The position numbers and the translations under genes were made by a program. The notes under the pieces were generated by a model. The model was not told the origin of the DNA. It saw only the letters and a program-made list of their open reading frames with translations, and made no database searches. A stretch of 64,000 nt of DNA from Turritopsis dohrnii (taxonomy: Eukaryota > Cnidaria > Hydrozoa > Anthoathecata > Oceaniidae), in contig BQMF02000058.1 of NCBI GenBank assembly GCA_027922465.2, positions 868,001 through 932,000 on the forward strand. Direction: 5' to 3'. Positions 12,401-22,862 of this stretch are shown here, piece by piece (positions within the stretch are counted from its first letter, which is position 1; the number at the start of each line of letters is the position of its first letter).

Positions 12401-15400
12401 TTTAACTTAATCTTGACAGCTTTGCAATTCACTATGATGTTTCGGGGCCAGAAAAACAGTTCACCAATATCTTGCGCTTGATGTTTATTCATGAAAATTG
12501 AAGATTTTTCAAAATTTGGTCCAAATTTGGCCCAAATTGAAATTGGCCAATTTTAGTCAAATCTGACAAAATGACTGTCAAATTCGAAATCAGCACCTTT
12601 CAAATATAATTCATGCAAAATTTCATGAAATTTGAAGAACTTTCGAAATTTGGTCCAAATTTGGCCCAAATTGTCCAATTTTAGTCAATTCTGACAAAAT
12701 GACTGTCAAATTTGAAGTCAACACCTTTCAAATGTAATCCATGCAAAATTTCATGAAATTTTTGAAGAACTTTCGAAATTTAGTCCAAATTTGTCCCAAA
12801 TTGTCCAATTTTAGTCAAATCTGACAAAATGATTGCCAGAATTGAAATCAGCACCTTTCAATTGTAATACATGCAATTCATAAAATTTGAAGAACTTTCG
12901 AAATTTGGTCCAAATTTGGCCCAAATTGCCCAATTTTAGTCAATTCTGACAAAATGACTGTGAAATTTGAATTCGCACCATTCAATTGTAACACAAGCAA
13001 AATTTCATGAAATTTGAAGAACTTACGAAATTTGGTCAAAATTTGGCCCAAATTGTCCAATTTTAGTCAAATCTGACAAAATGACTGTCAACTTCGAAAT
13101 CAGCACCTTTCAAATGTAATCCATGCAAAATTTCATGAAATTTGAAGAACTTTCGAAATTTGGTGTTTTATCTACATTTTTCGTTATACATAGGTGAACT
13201 TTTACTTTCTGTGTGCAAGTGTTTTTTCGAATTTTGTTTTCATGTTTCTCTCCAAACTGGGCATTTGAATATTATTCCGTTTCACCGATTATTTCATTAT
13301 TGTTTTCATAGAATTAGCTATTGATTCTTGAACTCCTGCACCGATGTTACACAATTTTCACCTGAAACGGAAAATTGGAAAAACGTTAACTTTTAATGTA
13401 TGAATTTTACTACGATCAATTTTGATTTGTACAAAAATTTGTTTTGAAATTTATCGTCTTCGATCCCATAAACTTCTTTGCAACCAGAACAATCAATTCC
13501 TCTTGCTACAATTTCTACATTTGCATCACTGTTTGTTGCCAACTCTCTCCGGTAAAGCATTTTCGTCAGCATCATCAAAATCATCATCCAGACTTCTTCA
13601 TGTTCTTTAAAGCAACTGGGTCAAAACTATATGGCTTAAACCGCTAAAATTCTCTGTGAAATCCTTGAATAAAACTCATTGCTACATTCTTCATCTTTGC
13701 TGAGAACATTTGATTCCTCTTCACTTGAATTCTCACTCATGATTTTTGAAAACATGAAAAACTAATACGCTCCTTTGCACTGACATAACAAATAAAAATA
13801 AATGAAACTTCTTCAATGACATCACATGTTTTTTATCAGAAAAAAAGACGGGGGTTTATAAAATAATTAAAAACTCAATATCTTCGGAAGTAAAACATTT
13901 TTTAAAAAAGCTTTAACGCAGGCTAACTATACATTTAACTAAAATTTTTCATAAAATTTGAAATGACGATACCACTCCTTTAAGAAGATTGACGGTACAT
14001 ATCAGATGTTTAAAGAAGATGATTTACATACGTAATTACTGTGATATCTGAAAAGATCAATATAAGCTTAATATTTCGTACCCCCAAAAAGCGTATACCT
14101 ACAATAAAGTTTCACATAGTGTCAATTACACTTTTTCGAATTTCTTAAAGAATTTTTAAAAACAGGTCATGAATGTCAACTTAGATCAAGAATGTTTGTG
14201 AGTGTATGTCATATCGTTAATCAAACTAAAACAGTAATTTCTGATCTCAGTTATATGTTGATTTAGGTCTGTTTGGATGTATTTTACGTGACCAAAATCT
14301 GTGTGCTTTTTTGTGCTTGTGATTTAGGAAGATTGACACTAAGTATCAAATTCAGAAATTCAGAACTTTTAGAGTTTATGAGTTAGGTGCATATTCATTG
14401 TGATATCTGAAAGGATCAATATATCCTTGATATTGTTTCAAATAAGGAATATTTAATGTCATTCAGATGTAATGCAGTTTATTGGCAGTATATACATTAT
14501 AAATCTCACTTATCCTTCTTGACAATGTCCCGGGGAGTACATAATTAGAAATGTGATGTTTTATTTTGAAAATCATATAATCTTTTTCACATTTCAAGTA
14601 TGTCATATATGATCTTTTGTTTTTCATATTTCAGCAGATTTTGCAGAAATCCTTTTGCCTGTTAAGGCATCTTGTTTTATTTCATTTTTTTCAGAAAAGG
14701 AAATGTGTCAGTAATTGAACTTTTATGAAGTGACATTGCTTGTCTGTTTTTTGTTTTATGAATCATCAGTTAATCTAAGGAGCGTTTATCATCTCCTTGA
14801 TTTAGAGGTTGGTTTGTACTTTACCTGAAGAAAAGAATTTTAATGGAAAACCAGACACCCTTTATCCTGTTCAAGTAAGCTTTCAGTTAGACATCTGTTT
14901 TATCTTGAGGTGTATGTTCCATGAGTATTTTTAAAAATTTGTACAACTGACTCACTGAAAATGACCTAGAAAAGTAGATGCATGATTGATTGATACTTAT
15001 TCACTTAAGGTCATGGTTGGTGAAGGGGGTCTTTCGTATAATCTTGGTTACATCAAGTTTTATAACCCCAGCCAAGATTCTGTGAATATCATGATATATG
15101 TGGCACCAACTGTTGTAGGTGTTATTGTTCTTTTGATTATTATAATAATTCTGATGGTTTTGTATCGACGAAAACACAAGAAAGACAAGCAATATCAAGA
15201 GCTTGTGCAGATACGTATGGATAAAATGGAGTCCCAATATGCCAGAGAATGCAAAGAAGGTAAGGTAATTGTATAGGGAAAATTGACAAGAGATTTTGTA
15301 TGACTTTAATTTGTTGTATTTTTGTAGCATTTGCTGAATATCAGACGGAAATAACTGATTTAACACAAGATGTAGAACAGAACATAGCGCCATATCATGA

Positions 15401-18400
15401 TTTCTCTGCTTATGCAATGAGAGTCTTATACCCTGGTTTGGCAACACACCCAATTTTAGAAGAAGATGTATGTACTAATGACAATGAAAATTATTTTATG
15501 TTATTGCACTGCAGGTGGAATAAGCAGTATCAGATTTTCGCATTTGGAATTTGTAGAATAAATTATTTTTCAACTTTGATGTTTCGATGTATTGATTATT
15601 GTTCATCCAATTTTGTGTTCTTTCAAATTTAGCAAGACGAACGAGCTGAATGGAAGGACTCCATGAAGAATCTGATTGGTTTAATGCGTAAAGAAGAATT
15701 CCTGTTAATATTCGTTCAAACATTAGAGTCACAATCCAGCTTTCAAATGACCGACAGGTAGCAAACGAATATACTAATGGTTTTATTTATTTTTTTGATA
15801 GGAATATCTTAATTTTGTTATTTGTTAATCTATGGTCGTTGTTTTTATATGTAGATGTATTGTGGCATCTTTACTGATGGTAGCATTACAAGATGATTTT
15901 GGTTACATAACGAAGTATTATATTATTTTGATGCTATACACCAATTTTTTTAACTTTAATATTTAATATCACGTTGCCTAATATATTCAGCAATCAAACA
16001 ATGTGTTTTTTTTTCTTTTTTCAGAATTCTTAAATCATTGCTTGTTATTTTAATACAAAAAGCTGGTACTGGAAAAAGGTCCAAACTTCTTCTACGAAGG
16101 TTTGTTCTCTGTTACTGCAACCATTAATCCATCTGAAGCTAATGTTATCATTTCAGCTCTTATGTTTCTCTTTACCAGGACTGAGTCAGTCGCTGAAAAA
16201 CTGCTTACTAATTGGCTGGCCTATGCATTACATGATTTTCTGAAGGTCAGATTTCTATTTGCAAGATATTATTGTGCCATTTGTAAAACCACCAGGTATA
16301 TGACTTTTCATATCTGTGTGCCTTTAAAATATTGGTCATATTGTTTAGAGTCATGTTGGTGATCCTTTATTCAAATTGTTTACTGCAATAAATATTCTAC
16401 TGGAAAAAGAACCAATTGATGCTATCACATGTGATGCAAGGAATTCATTGAGTGAAGATAAGTTGCTGAGGCAAAAGATTGATTTCAAGGTATCCATGAT
16501 AATGCTTTGTTAAAAATTCTAGTCCTTGTCCCAACTGAAAACTGAGAAATGTTATTTCCTTCATATTATTTGCAGCCTTTGACTGTAAATGTGGCATATG
16601 TGGATGAAGAAGACGGTGGAGCTTTTGATAGACTGCCTGTCCTGTCCTGTGACACCATAACTCAAACGAAATTAAAAATACTAAAACATATATATAAGGT
16701 AAGTATATTTATGACAGTGAAGCCATTTCCCATTGATTAATGTCAAAGCTATAATGTTTTTATTATGTTTAGAATAAGCCTTACAAAGATTGGCCTAACG
16801 TCGATGATTTATATCTTGGTCAGTCTCAGATTTCTTTTTTTTTCTTAGTATAACGACTAAGTTAGTGCCTGAACTTATTTTTAAATATTTTTTAGGTTAT
16901 GTTTCGGCAAATGGAGCTGTTTTGATTCTACAAGATGAAGATTCTACGAATATTATCGAAAATGAATGGAAAAAAGTAAATACTTTAGAGCATTACAAGG
17001 TATGTATGTCTTGTCACATTTTCCATTTGGTCGTTATGTGATATATTCCCAACAAAAAGCCCGCATATGAGGTTTTTCATTTATATTGTCTGTCTTTTCA
17101 AGTAAAATTGTTTACAGCATGTATATTATGTTCATTATGTTCAGGTACCAGACAATGCGTCACTTCGACTGGCTGATATGCAAGCAATGAATGAAAACTC
17201 TGAAATAGATGGGACTAGTAAGTATCTCGAAACCATTGAGATATCATTGTGATACTAGACAGCTTGAGATGAAGAATGTGGGTAAGGCGTGATTATGTGG
17301 TGAACAATAGAATGATGCATAAAAACAGTTTTGTTGGCATCCAAGTATTTTTTGTGTATTGAAATAACTTCTAATAATGATTGATCACTTTCTTCATCAC
17401 ATTTTTTGATTTGATGTTTTCTAAAGTCTTTTTTTCTGTTTTGTTATTGAATTTTAGAGAATTTTCAATTCAATTTCTTTTTTCTTGAAAAATTCTATTC
17501 ATAAAGATTTTGATAAGTTTACCTCTCTCATTGATGTTCTAAGGTCTTTACTGTCCCTTCGGTACACAGAAATAATATTTTTAGATTTCTGTATGCAGTT
17601 CGAAGCATGTTTGTGTGAAACAAGTGAGATACCTGTCAACTAACATGTGTTTTTACTAACCATCTGATGCACTCCCTTTTAACAGGCTATGTGTCGATTG
17701 ATCCCCTCATTAGCAGTCCACGTGCTTTAAAAACATCTCATAGAAGAAGATTAAGCAGTCGCTCGTCAAGATCAATGCAAGAACTTGACAAAAGCGACCC
17801 AGGTTTGTCGTATACAACAGCATACAACACGCACTTACCAACATGCTTTTTTTTTGCTTTGCTCAAGTTTTACTCATGTCAAATATGTCAATTAAAATTT
17901 ATTTCTGCTGAGGAGAAAAAAAGCATGTTCGTTAATACACACATAGATAAACAATTATGTGGTAACTGTTGTGTGTGTGCTTTCGTTGTTGTTGTTGTTG
18001 TTGTTATTGTTGTTGTTGTTGTTTTTGTTGTTGTTGTTTTTGTTGTTGTTGTTGTTTTTGTTTTTGTTGTTGTTTTTGTTGTTATTATTGTTGTTGTTAT
18101 TGTTGTTTTTGTTGTCCTACGCATACACTCATTTATAATACGCTTAACTTCATAATTAAACATAGTCTTTTATTTTTCACCCCCTAATTAAATTAAACTT
18201 CCTAAATATGTGATAAACCTTCTAATAATTGATAAAGTGGAAAAAACACATTCCAAATCATTTTTTTTTTTAGCTTTACTCCACGACACCTCTACACTTT
18301 CCATTAACTATCGCCCTAATCACGCTAGTACTCCAATGTTGAATCAACAAGATGCAAGAGAACCAAAACTCTGGCATATGGTATGCATGAGGTTTTTTCC

Positions 18401-20775
18401 TATTATCATATTCATAGTAGTTTTAGTTATAACTTGATTATTATTTGAAAAATTTTCTTAAGGTCAAACAAACAGATTATCCTCAAGAACAAAAAGAAGA
18501 CATCAGACATAGTAAGATGATGGCAGAAGTGTATCTAACTAGATTGCTAAAGACCAAGGTAGTTTTTCATATATATATATATATATGTGTGTGTGATAAT
18601 TATGTGTTGCTAGCATTGCCAAAGAGTAAACAAGTGTTTTTTTGTTTAGGAAACCCTGCAACGATTTGTAAACAAACTCTTTGATTCTATCTTTGGCTTA
18701 CATGAAGAAGGTCGTGAAATTCCAAGAGCAGTAAAGTTTTTATTTGATTTTTTGGACAAAGAAGCCGAGAACTTAGACATCTCTGACGATGAGGTACATC
18801 ACACCTGGAAGAACAATAGGTAAACATCGTTCATTCTTAAAAAATGCAATTTGGATAGGTAGATAAAGGGAACTTTAGTTCAAAATAGGATGAAACTGCT
18901 GTTTTTGAGCTTCTCCTGTAAACTTTTCTTGTTTTTGAATCATTGTATGAATCTTTCAAGTATTGAATCCGGTGGAGGCCCACATCAGTTAATTCACTGC
19001 AAATTCTAGCCTCGGTAAAATAAATTCAAAAAAAAAAAAAAAAAAAAAGTGATTACAATAACGCTGCACAGTTCTATGTTCCTATGTTCCAACAACAGTT
19101 CTATGTTCCAACAACAGTTGTATGTTCCAACAACAGTTGTATGTTACAACAACAGTTGTATGTTACAATATCAATGACTTTGTAATTTTGTTTTAGTTTA
19201 CCTCTTCGTTTTTGGATAAACATGATTAAAAATCCCGAATTTGTTTTTGATATCAAAAAATCGAACACGGTTGATTCTTGTTTATCTGTCATCGCTCAAG
19301 TAAGTCGATTATTTCGAAGCACACGTTTTTTGTTCTGATAGGTCAACCTCTACTAAGCAATAAACGCATTATACGAAAAAAAAGCAACCTCCAGAGATGA
19401 TAAATACTTATAAAACCATTCATTCTCCTATGTATGCTGTTGCTTGGTAACATGCTTCCAGCTTCTTATGTACGAAGGAAATCTATTAAGAGCATGCGTA
19501 CTTCTTGCATGCATATCAACCTGTTGTTCAACCATTTGTATCGAACTTGAGTGAAAGTACGACTCTCTCATTTCTTATTTGTTTGTGTTTAATAGTTGTT
19601 TATGGACTCATGTTCTCCTGATGACCACAGACTCGGAAAGGTATAGCAAATATTCACTCACTCGTCCGGCTTTTTACCTCGCATCTTTCTAAATCCTAAT
19701 GACTATCCAAATCTTGGTTAATTCACTTTTATGCTGAATTTTTCTCTACTTACAGGATTCTCCTTCCAATAAATTATTGTATGCTAAAGAAATACCAGAT
19801 TACAAGAAAAAAGTCAAAAGGTTTGTTTATTCTCTGTCATTGATTAAAATAGATTGATTTGAAAGATGAGACGTTAGTAGTAATGTTGCTTAATTTGTTG
19901 CTAAGCATCAATCGAAAATATGCTCCATCTTGAAAACTTTCTGTACGTTTTATAAGAGTAAATTCGCTCAAAGGACATTCCAATCATTATAAGAACGACC
20001 AACCTAGTACAAGCTAACAAGCTAGTGTGACAATCTTCAGAAATGTGCTCCAGCTATGCTAGTGCTGCATCATTTCAAAATTTCATGTTGCTAGTTTATC
20101 TAAGATTCTGGTAGTAGCTACTGTTTACTAGTGTTGCTTATAAACTTGCTGCTTATAAAAAAAATAAAACGTGTATAATATAAGTTTGATCTCAGCCGAT
20201 GCATTTTTTCTGCTGATAAACAATGAGGATGCGTCACACGAGGCTAAGAGAAAACTGCGGTCATCGTGTACTTATCATATGAATAGTTTCTGTTGTTTCT
20301 TTTTACTCAGATACTACGTAGACGTGAAACAAGCTGATTTTGAATACGAAGCATTCGAGCAATCACTAGACGATATATCAAAGGTTTGTTGCAAGATTTT
20401 TCTTTAAGATTACAATCAATTGACGACTTGTTTTTCAATTGATATAGCACCATATTTTCCACATTGAAAATATTTTATCAACTTTGATGGTTGTACTTCG
20501 TAACTGTTTTATACTGTACAACTCAACTTGCTTGTTTGTAGAAGTATGGAAATACATTTAACAGTTGCAATGCAGCTTCACTTCTGCTTGTCTATGCTAA
20601 TGATCACAAAGTCAAGGTACATTTTTTCAGATATAGACCGATTGTCATCGTCACGCGAATTAATTTATGTTTTATAATTTATATTTTTCTTTAGTTAATG
20701 GAAAACCTAGAAGCCGAGGAGTTAAGTCATCTCTATGATGAATTAGAAAAGATCATGGACAATGTGCCTGATTAA
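1902..20775 (+). CDS. PLXN: Plexin receptor (complete gene, 40 coding exons, 1,903 aa)
   Basis: Plexins are single-pass receptors for semaphorins; their cytoplasmic RasGAP-like region acts on Rap/Ras GTPases and a central domain binds Rho-family GTPases. I joined 40 exons with GT-AG boundaries and matching phases; the coding length is 5,712 nt, an exact multiple of three, and about 1,900 aa is the family's usual size. Order: signal peptide (1-23), Sema (about 25-480), PSI 1 (about 481-510), PSI 2 (about 631-664), PSI 3 (about 770-820), IPT repeats to about 1190, membrane helix (about 1223-1247), GAP halves around a Rho-binding domain. The start is the first ATG after the acceptor at 1879-1880 (a second ATG follows at once) and gives a good signal peptide. 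The GAP arginines are present. The subclass (A/B/C/D) is not resolved; the C-terminus NVPD is not the PDZ-binding end of vertebrate B plexins. Confidence 0.95.
4219..5448. mobile_element. 1.2-kb inverted-repeat element with GTTTAAAC arrays (plexin intron 2)
   Basis: The ends are inverted copies: left GACCGGTTGAGGGAAAAGGG at 4219, right its near-complement ending about 5448. Just inside both ends lie clusters of GTTTAAAC-type palindromes (about 4260-4410 and 5250-5410) in opposite orientation, the subterminal repeat layout of non-autonomous cut-and-paste elements. The centre (about 4680-4970) is related to sequences in the Helitrons near 35.2 kb and to 7690-8030. No transposase frame is present and no clean target duplication could be read, so the superfamily is open. 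Confidence 0.7.
5644..11681 (+). CDS. PLXN: Plexin exons 3-18: PSI and IPT extracellular stalk
   Basis: Exons 5644-5738, 5823-5949, 6091-6241, 6387-6483, 6784-6883, 7027-7140, 7225-7329, 7460-7547, 8752-8924, 9923-10062, 10342-10459, 10578-10723, 10791-11003, 11079-11178, 11260-11493, 11598-11681. Three PSI modules show the Cys pattern with CGWC ([21 protein letters not shown] and [13 protein letters not shown]). IPT/TIG repeats follow; the clearest is [20 protein letters not shown]. The exon at 10791-11003 carries a basic run RRRKRR (about residues 976-981), which fits a proprotein-convertase site, a kind of cleavage known in several plexins. Exon 8 to 9 spans a 1.2-kb intron filled by repeat insertions. 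Confidence 0.92.
7560..8045 (-). mobile_element. Helitron-related fragment (plexin intron 10)
   Basis: About 7690-8030 is a reverse-oriented relative of the core of the Helitron at 35049-35514 and of the centre of the element at 4219-5448. Shared landmarks are the run around GCGAAACGATCCCATACA (here on the opposite strand) and GACGTCATC. The preceding bases (7555-7590) are an ATT run next to the exon 10 donor. I saw no Helitron hairpin plus CTAG end here, so it is truncated or a different element with a shared core. Confidence 0.55.
8350..8700 (-). mobile_element. 3' end of a non-LTR retrotransposon (reverse transcriptase C-terminus)
   Basis: On the minus strand about 8500-8690 reads as the C-terminal tail of a non-LTR retrotransposon ORF2: [20 protein letters not shown] followed by [15 protein letters not shown] and [13 protein letters not shown], then a stop and a 3' untranslated stretch towards 8350. 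The reverse transcriptase core is absent, so this is a 5'-truncated insertion, typical of target-primed reverse transcription. It lies antisense in the plexin intron before PSI 3. Confidence 0.75.
8999..9427. mobile_element. MITE-like inverted-repeat element (plexin intron 11)
   Basis: The left end (GATGGTTTAAAGGGAAATCA at 8999) is an imperfect inverted copy of the right end (TTGATAAATTTATCC and TGATTTCCCTCAAACCATT, ending near 9427). ATGGATAAATTTATC-like motifs recur inside. No open reading frame of note. A small non-autonomous DNA element is the best reading. Confidence 0.6.
12490..13165. repeat. Minisatellite, about 127-bp unit, 5-6 copies (plexin intron 18)
   Basis: A unit containing TTTCGAAATTTGGTCCAAAT, CCAATTTTAGTCAAATCTGA and CAGCACCTTTCAAATGTAAT recurs head to tail, with its landmark near 12503, 12632, 12762, 12889, 13014 and 13144. 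Copies differ by scattered substitutions and short indels, so the array is not freshly homogenised. The rest of this intron (11682-12480 and 13170-14800) shows no gene; 11757-11780 is a T-rich run. Confidence 0.85.
14806..15467 (+). CDS. PLXN: Plexin exons 19-21: transmembrane helix and juxtamembrane segment
   Basis: Exons 14806-14874, 15010-15259 and 15328-15467. The middle exon encodes the last extracellular residues, a strongly hydrophobic helix ([20 protein letters not shown]) and a basic stop-transfer sequence [10 protein letters not shown], then the juxtamembrane helix that in plexins reads about R..MD..E...A.ECKEG. The third exon gives the family hallmark [16 protein letters not shown] and RVLYPG, the start of the GAP region. 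The 3.1-kb intron before exon 19 holds a minisatellite. Confidence 0.94.
15633..20775 (+). CDS. PLXN: Plexin exons 22-40: split RasGAP domain and Rho-binding domain
   Basis: Exons 15633-15757, 15855-15914, 16025-16099, 16179-16245, 16349-16489, 16576-16698, 16773-16818, 16896-16999, 17145-17217, 17686-17802, 18274-18380, 18463-18558, 18650-18819, 19197-19299, 19596-19640, 19756-19820, 20311-20383, 20542-20616, 20695-20775. The first GAP half has [18 protein letters not shown], with the paired GAP arginines at about 1408-1409. The Rho-binding domain follows ([15 protein letters not shown], then [19 protein letters not shown]). The second half has [20 protein letters not shown], with the third GAP arginine at about 1761, and [20 protein letters not shown]. 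All catalytic arginines expected for the family are kept, so an active GAP is likely. The stop is TAA at 20773-20775. Confidence 0.95.
17983..18114. repeat. GTT/TTG trinucleotide microsatellite
   Basis: A nearly uninterrupted run of GTT triplets with occasional GTTTTT and ATT interruptions in the plexin intron at 17803-18273. It creates long artificial Val, Cys or Thr frames in several directions that are not genes. Confidence 0.95.
19028..19165. repeat. A-run plus short minisatellite (plexin intron)
   Basis: Twenty-one consecutive A residues (19028-19048), preceded by AATAAATTC, are followed by about five copies of an 18-20-bp unit (TATGTTCCAACAACAGTTG and variants) at about 19079-19165. 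The A-run could be the tail of a retroposed sequence; no internal promoter of a SINE was recognised. Confidence 0.7.
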
Positions 20776-22313
20776 ACCAGTTATTCAATTCAGTGCACAA
20801 TGGAGGGGTTTCTGCAAAAATTACCGTGATGGCAATCAGGTGAACTCGGTCAAGTACCCGGAATAGGCTTCTCCTGATAATATGGTCCAAAATGATAGAA
20901 GCCGTATATAAACGTAGAGAACGTTATTACTCGTGAATCACCAGTTGGTTTAAGAGAAATTTGCTAATTCCTGTTTTTGTCATGTTTTTTACTTGGCTTA
21001 TTTTTTCGTTATCATTAAATGTACATTTTAAATATCTGAAAACGAATTTGAGATTTTGTTCTTTAAAATAATCTTTTATAAATTGACAGAAAATTTTTTG
21101 ATATTATATCTGCCTTGATATTTAAGTGTAAACACCAGTTTGTATTCACAATATTTGTCAAGGTCATTTGGCTGGAATTAAATCTTCAATAATAGCTGTT
21201 TGTTTTTACTTGAATATGTAAGGTAGATCTATATTATTACTGTTCTGCGATTTTTGTGATTTGTGATTCCCATCCATTTGTCATACAATGATTTTATTCT
21301 TTGCTTTTATATATTAGCTATATACATATTTCCTTTGCGATTCTCTGAGATACGACTTGCATTTGGAAAAGTATTTGAGCACCTGTAAAAAGATTTTACA
21401 ATTTCCGCCATTTTGTTGTCGACTCCACTTCCAATCCTTTTTTTTTTAGATTTAACAAGTATGTTTTGTAGATATTTTGATTAACCCTGCATGATATTTA
21501 TTTACATGTTCACTGAAAGAAGCTTGTTATGAACGAAATGCCTCACCCTACTTATGATGTTTTGGTGCAATAAGATTACTCCGTATATTTGAAAGAGGGG
21601 CGCCTGATCACCTTCTCGCGAAGTAAATTCATGAAAAAATCGATTCAAAAATGGAACAACATTCTTTTTAACTAATTTTTAAAAAACATTCAAACTAAAA
21701 TCTCGAAAAAAGGAGAACGAAATAAGAACAATTTGAGGTTGGGAAAATTCAGAACATGAATTTTCAAGTTTTTCAAATTTCACTTAATTCAAGCTTTTCT
21801 TTATATAGTAGCTATATGTACATATCAATTTTTTAATCACTGAACACTCAATTTCTCATAAACACCATGAAGACAAAGAAAAACCTATACAAAAGCTTGA
21901 GCCATTGAAAAAGTAAATTTCACATAAACAGGATCAAACCGTTTTTAAGTTGGAACGCCTCAATGCGTAGTCAAAATCTACCGGTTCTTATAAAAAAGAG
22001 GTTAATCTCAAATCAGTTGATTTATCAAAATTTTATCAGGTAAACTTTTCCTATACTTCGTTGATCAATTTTTGGATTTTTGGCAAATGCTGACCGAATT
22101 TCACGTGGTAACTTTTAAACAAGATCATAACATTATGGTTAGTGAGCAGATCAAATTTAAAAATGAGTTAATTTTCATGATGATGCTTTTATCCAACTTA
22201 TCATCAAACATTTACCGAGTTTCTTCCTCGTTTTCAGCGGGAAATTTGATCAACCCATTGACAAAACGATATTAAATCCAGTTTCTTTCTTATCTCACAT
22301 ACATACTCTTCTA
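20776..22313. other. Plexin 3' UTR and spacer, no gene seen
   Basis: AT-rich sequence downstream of the plexin stop. Only short frames without recognisable domains occur. The first few hundred bases should be 3' UTR. Confidence 0.5.
21014..21019 (+). terminator. Possible poly(A) signal of the plexin gene (ATTAAA)
   Basis: ATTAAA lies about 240 bases after the plexin stop codon and is followed by T-rich sequence. It is the first plausible signal seen, but it is a variant hexamer and could be chance in such AT-rich DNA. Confidence 0.3.
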
Positions 22314-22835
22314 TTACTTCTTTTCATCATCAGAGTAGTTCTCCTGAATTTCTTTCAGAAAGCGTTGTTCGTGTCTTCTTAACACGGATCCCATGCAGCC
22401 ATAACAAAGCACGGTTCGTTCTTGAGCTTTCTCATGGAAATCTACATAATACCAATCTCGTCTGTGGTCGTTTTTTGCAACGTCATGACAAACCATGCAA
22501 AAATGAAAATTCACATTAGCTTCTCCAACGCACCTGAAGCATCGGTTAGTGTTCGTGTTATGACTGCCCTTGATTCCGATTGGTTCGTTATGCGCGGCAC
22601 TGTTATACAGCTTCAGTGCTGCATCAAAGTCTCTGGAGTTTTCATAAAAGTAATGATTAATTGAACCTAACTTGTATATGCAGGTTTTCATTACAGGTCG
22701 TCCTATGTCTTTTCGATGAAGTGCAGGATAAACAATATTCCCAGAGGAATCAACAGCCGTAACGCTTCGCCTTTTCGATTGCTTCTTCTTTTTTACGTGG
22801 CTCTGATCGACTGCTTCCTGTATAAACTGAAACAT
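22314..22835 (-). CDS. Unrecognised Cys/His-rich protein, about 173 aa
   Basis: An uninterrupted frame on the minus strand, starting at the first in-frame ATG (MFQFIQEAVDQSHVKKKKQS) and ending in an acidic, Lys-rich tail (NYSDDEKK, TAA). I do not recognise the family. It has a basic N-terminal patch (VKKKKQSKRR) and a C-terminal half with three Cys-x2-Cys-type pairs: CFRC, CMVCHD and CYGC, the last followed by MGSVLRRHEQRF. That spacing would suit a two-zinc domain. The frame stays open for 9 codons upstream of the ATG back to a stop near 22880; an AG at the start of that stretch could be a splice acceptor, so this may be the last exon of a longer gene. It could also belong to an unrecognised mobile element. 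Whether it is expressed is unknown. Confidence 0.5.
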   Translation of the reverse strand: MFQFIQEAVDQSHVKKKKQSKRRSVTAVDSSGNIVYPALHRKDIGRPVMKTCIYKLGSINHYFYENSRDFDAALKLYNSAAHNEPIGIKGSHNTNTNRCFRCVGEANVNFHFCMVCHDVAKNDHRRDWYYVDFHEKAQERTVLCYGCMGSVLRRHEQRFLKEIQENYSDDEKK

Positions 22836-22862
22836 AGTCTCTCTTTTGTTCAACTTTCGCAA

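Noticed and set aside
12490..13165. CRISPR-like array
   Set aside because: Unit about 127 bp with no unique spacers, in a eukaryotic intron: a minisatellite.
15001..15453. 150-residue minus-strand frame
   Set aside because: Antisense to the plexin membrane-helix exons, crosses an intron and has no family resemblance.
17667..18187. Val-, Cys- or Thr-rich frames around 18 kb
   Set aside because: Translation of a GTT microsatellite inside an intron; only 17686-17802 is a real exon.
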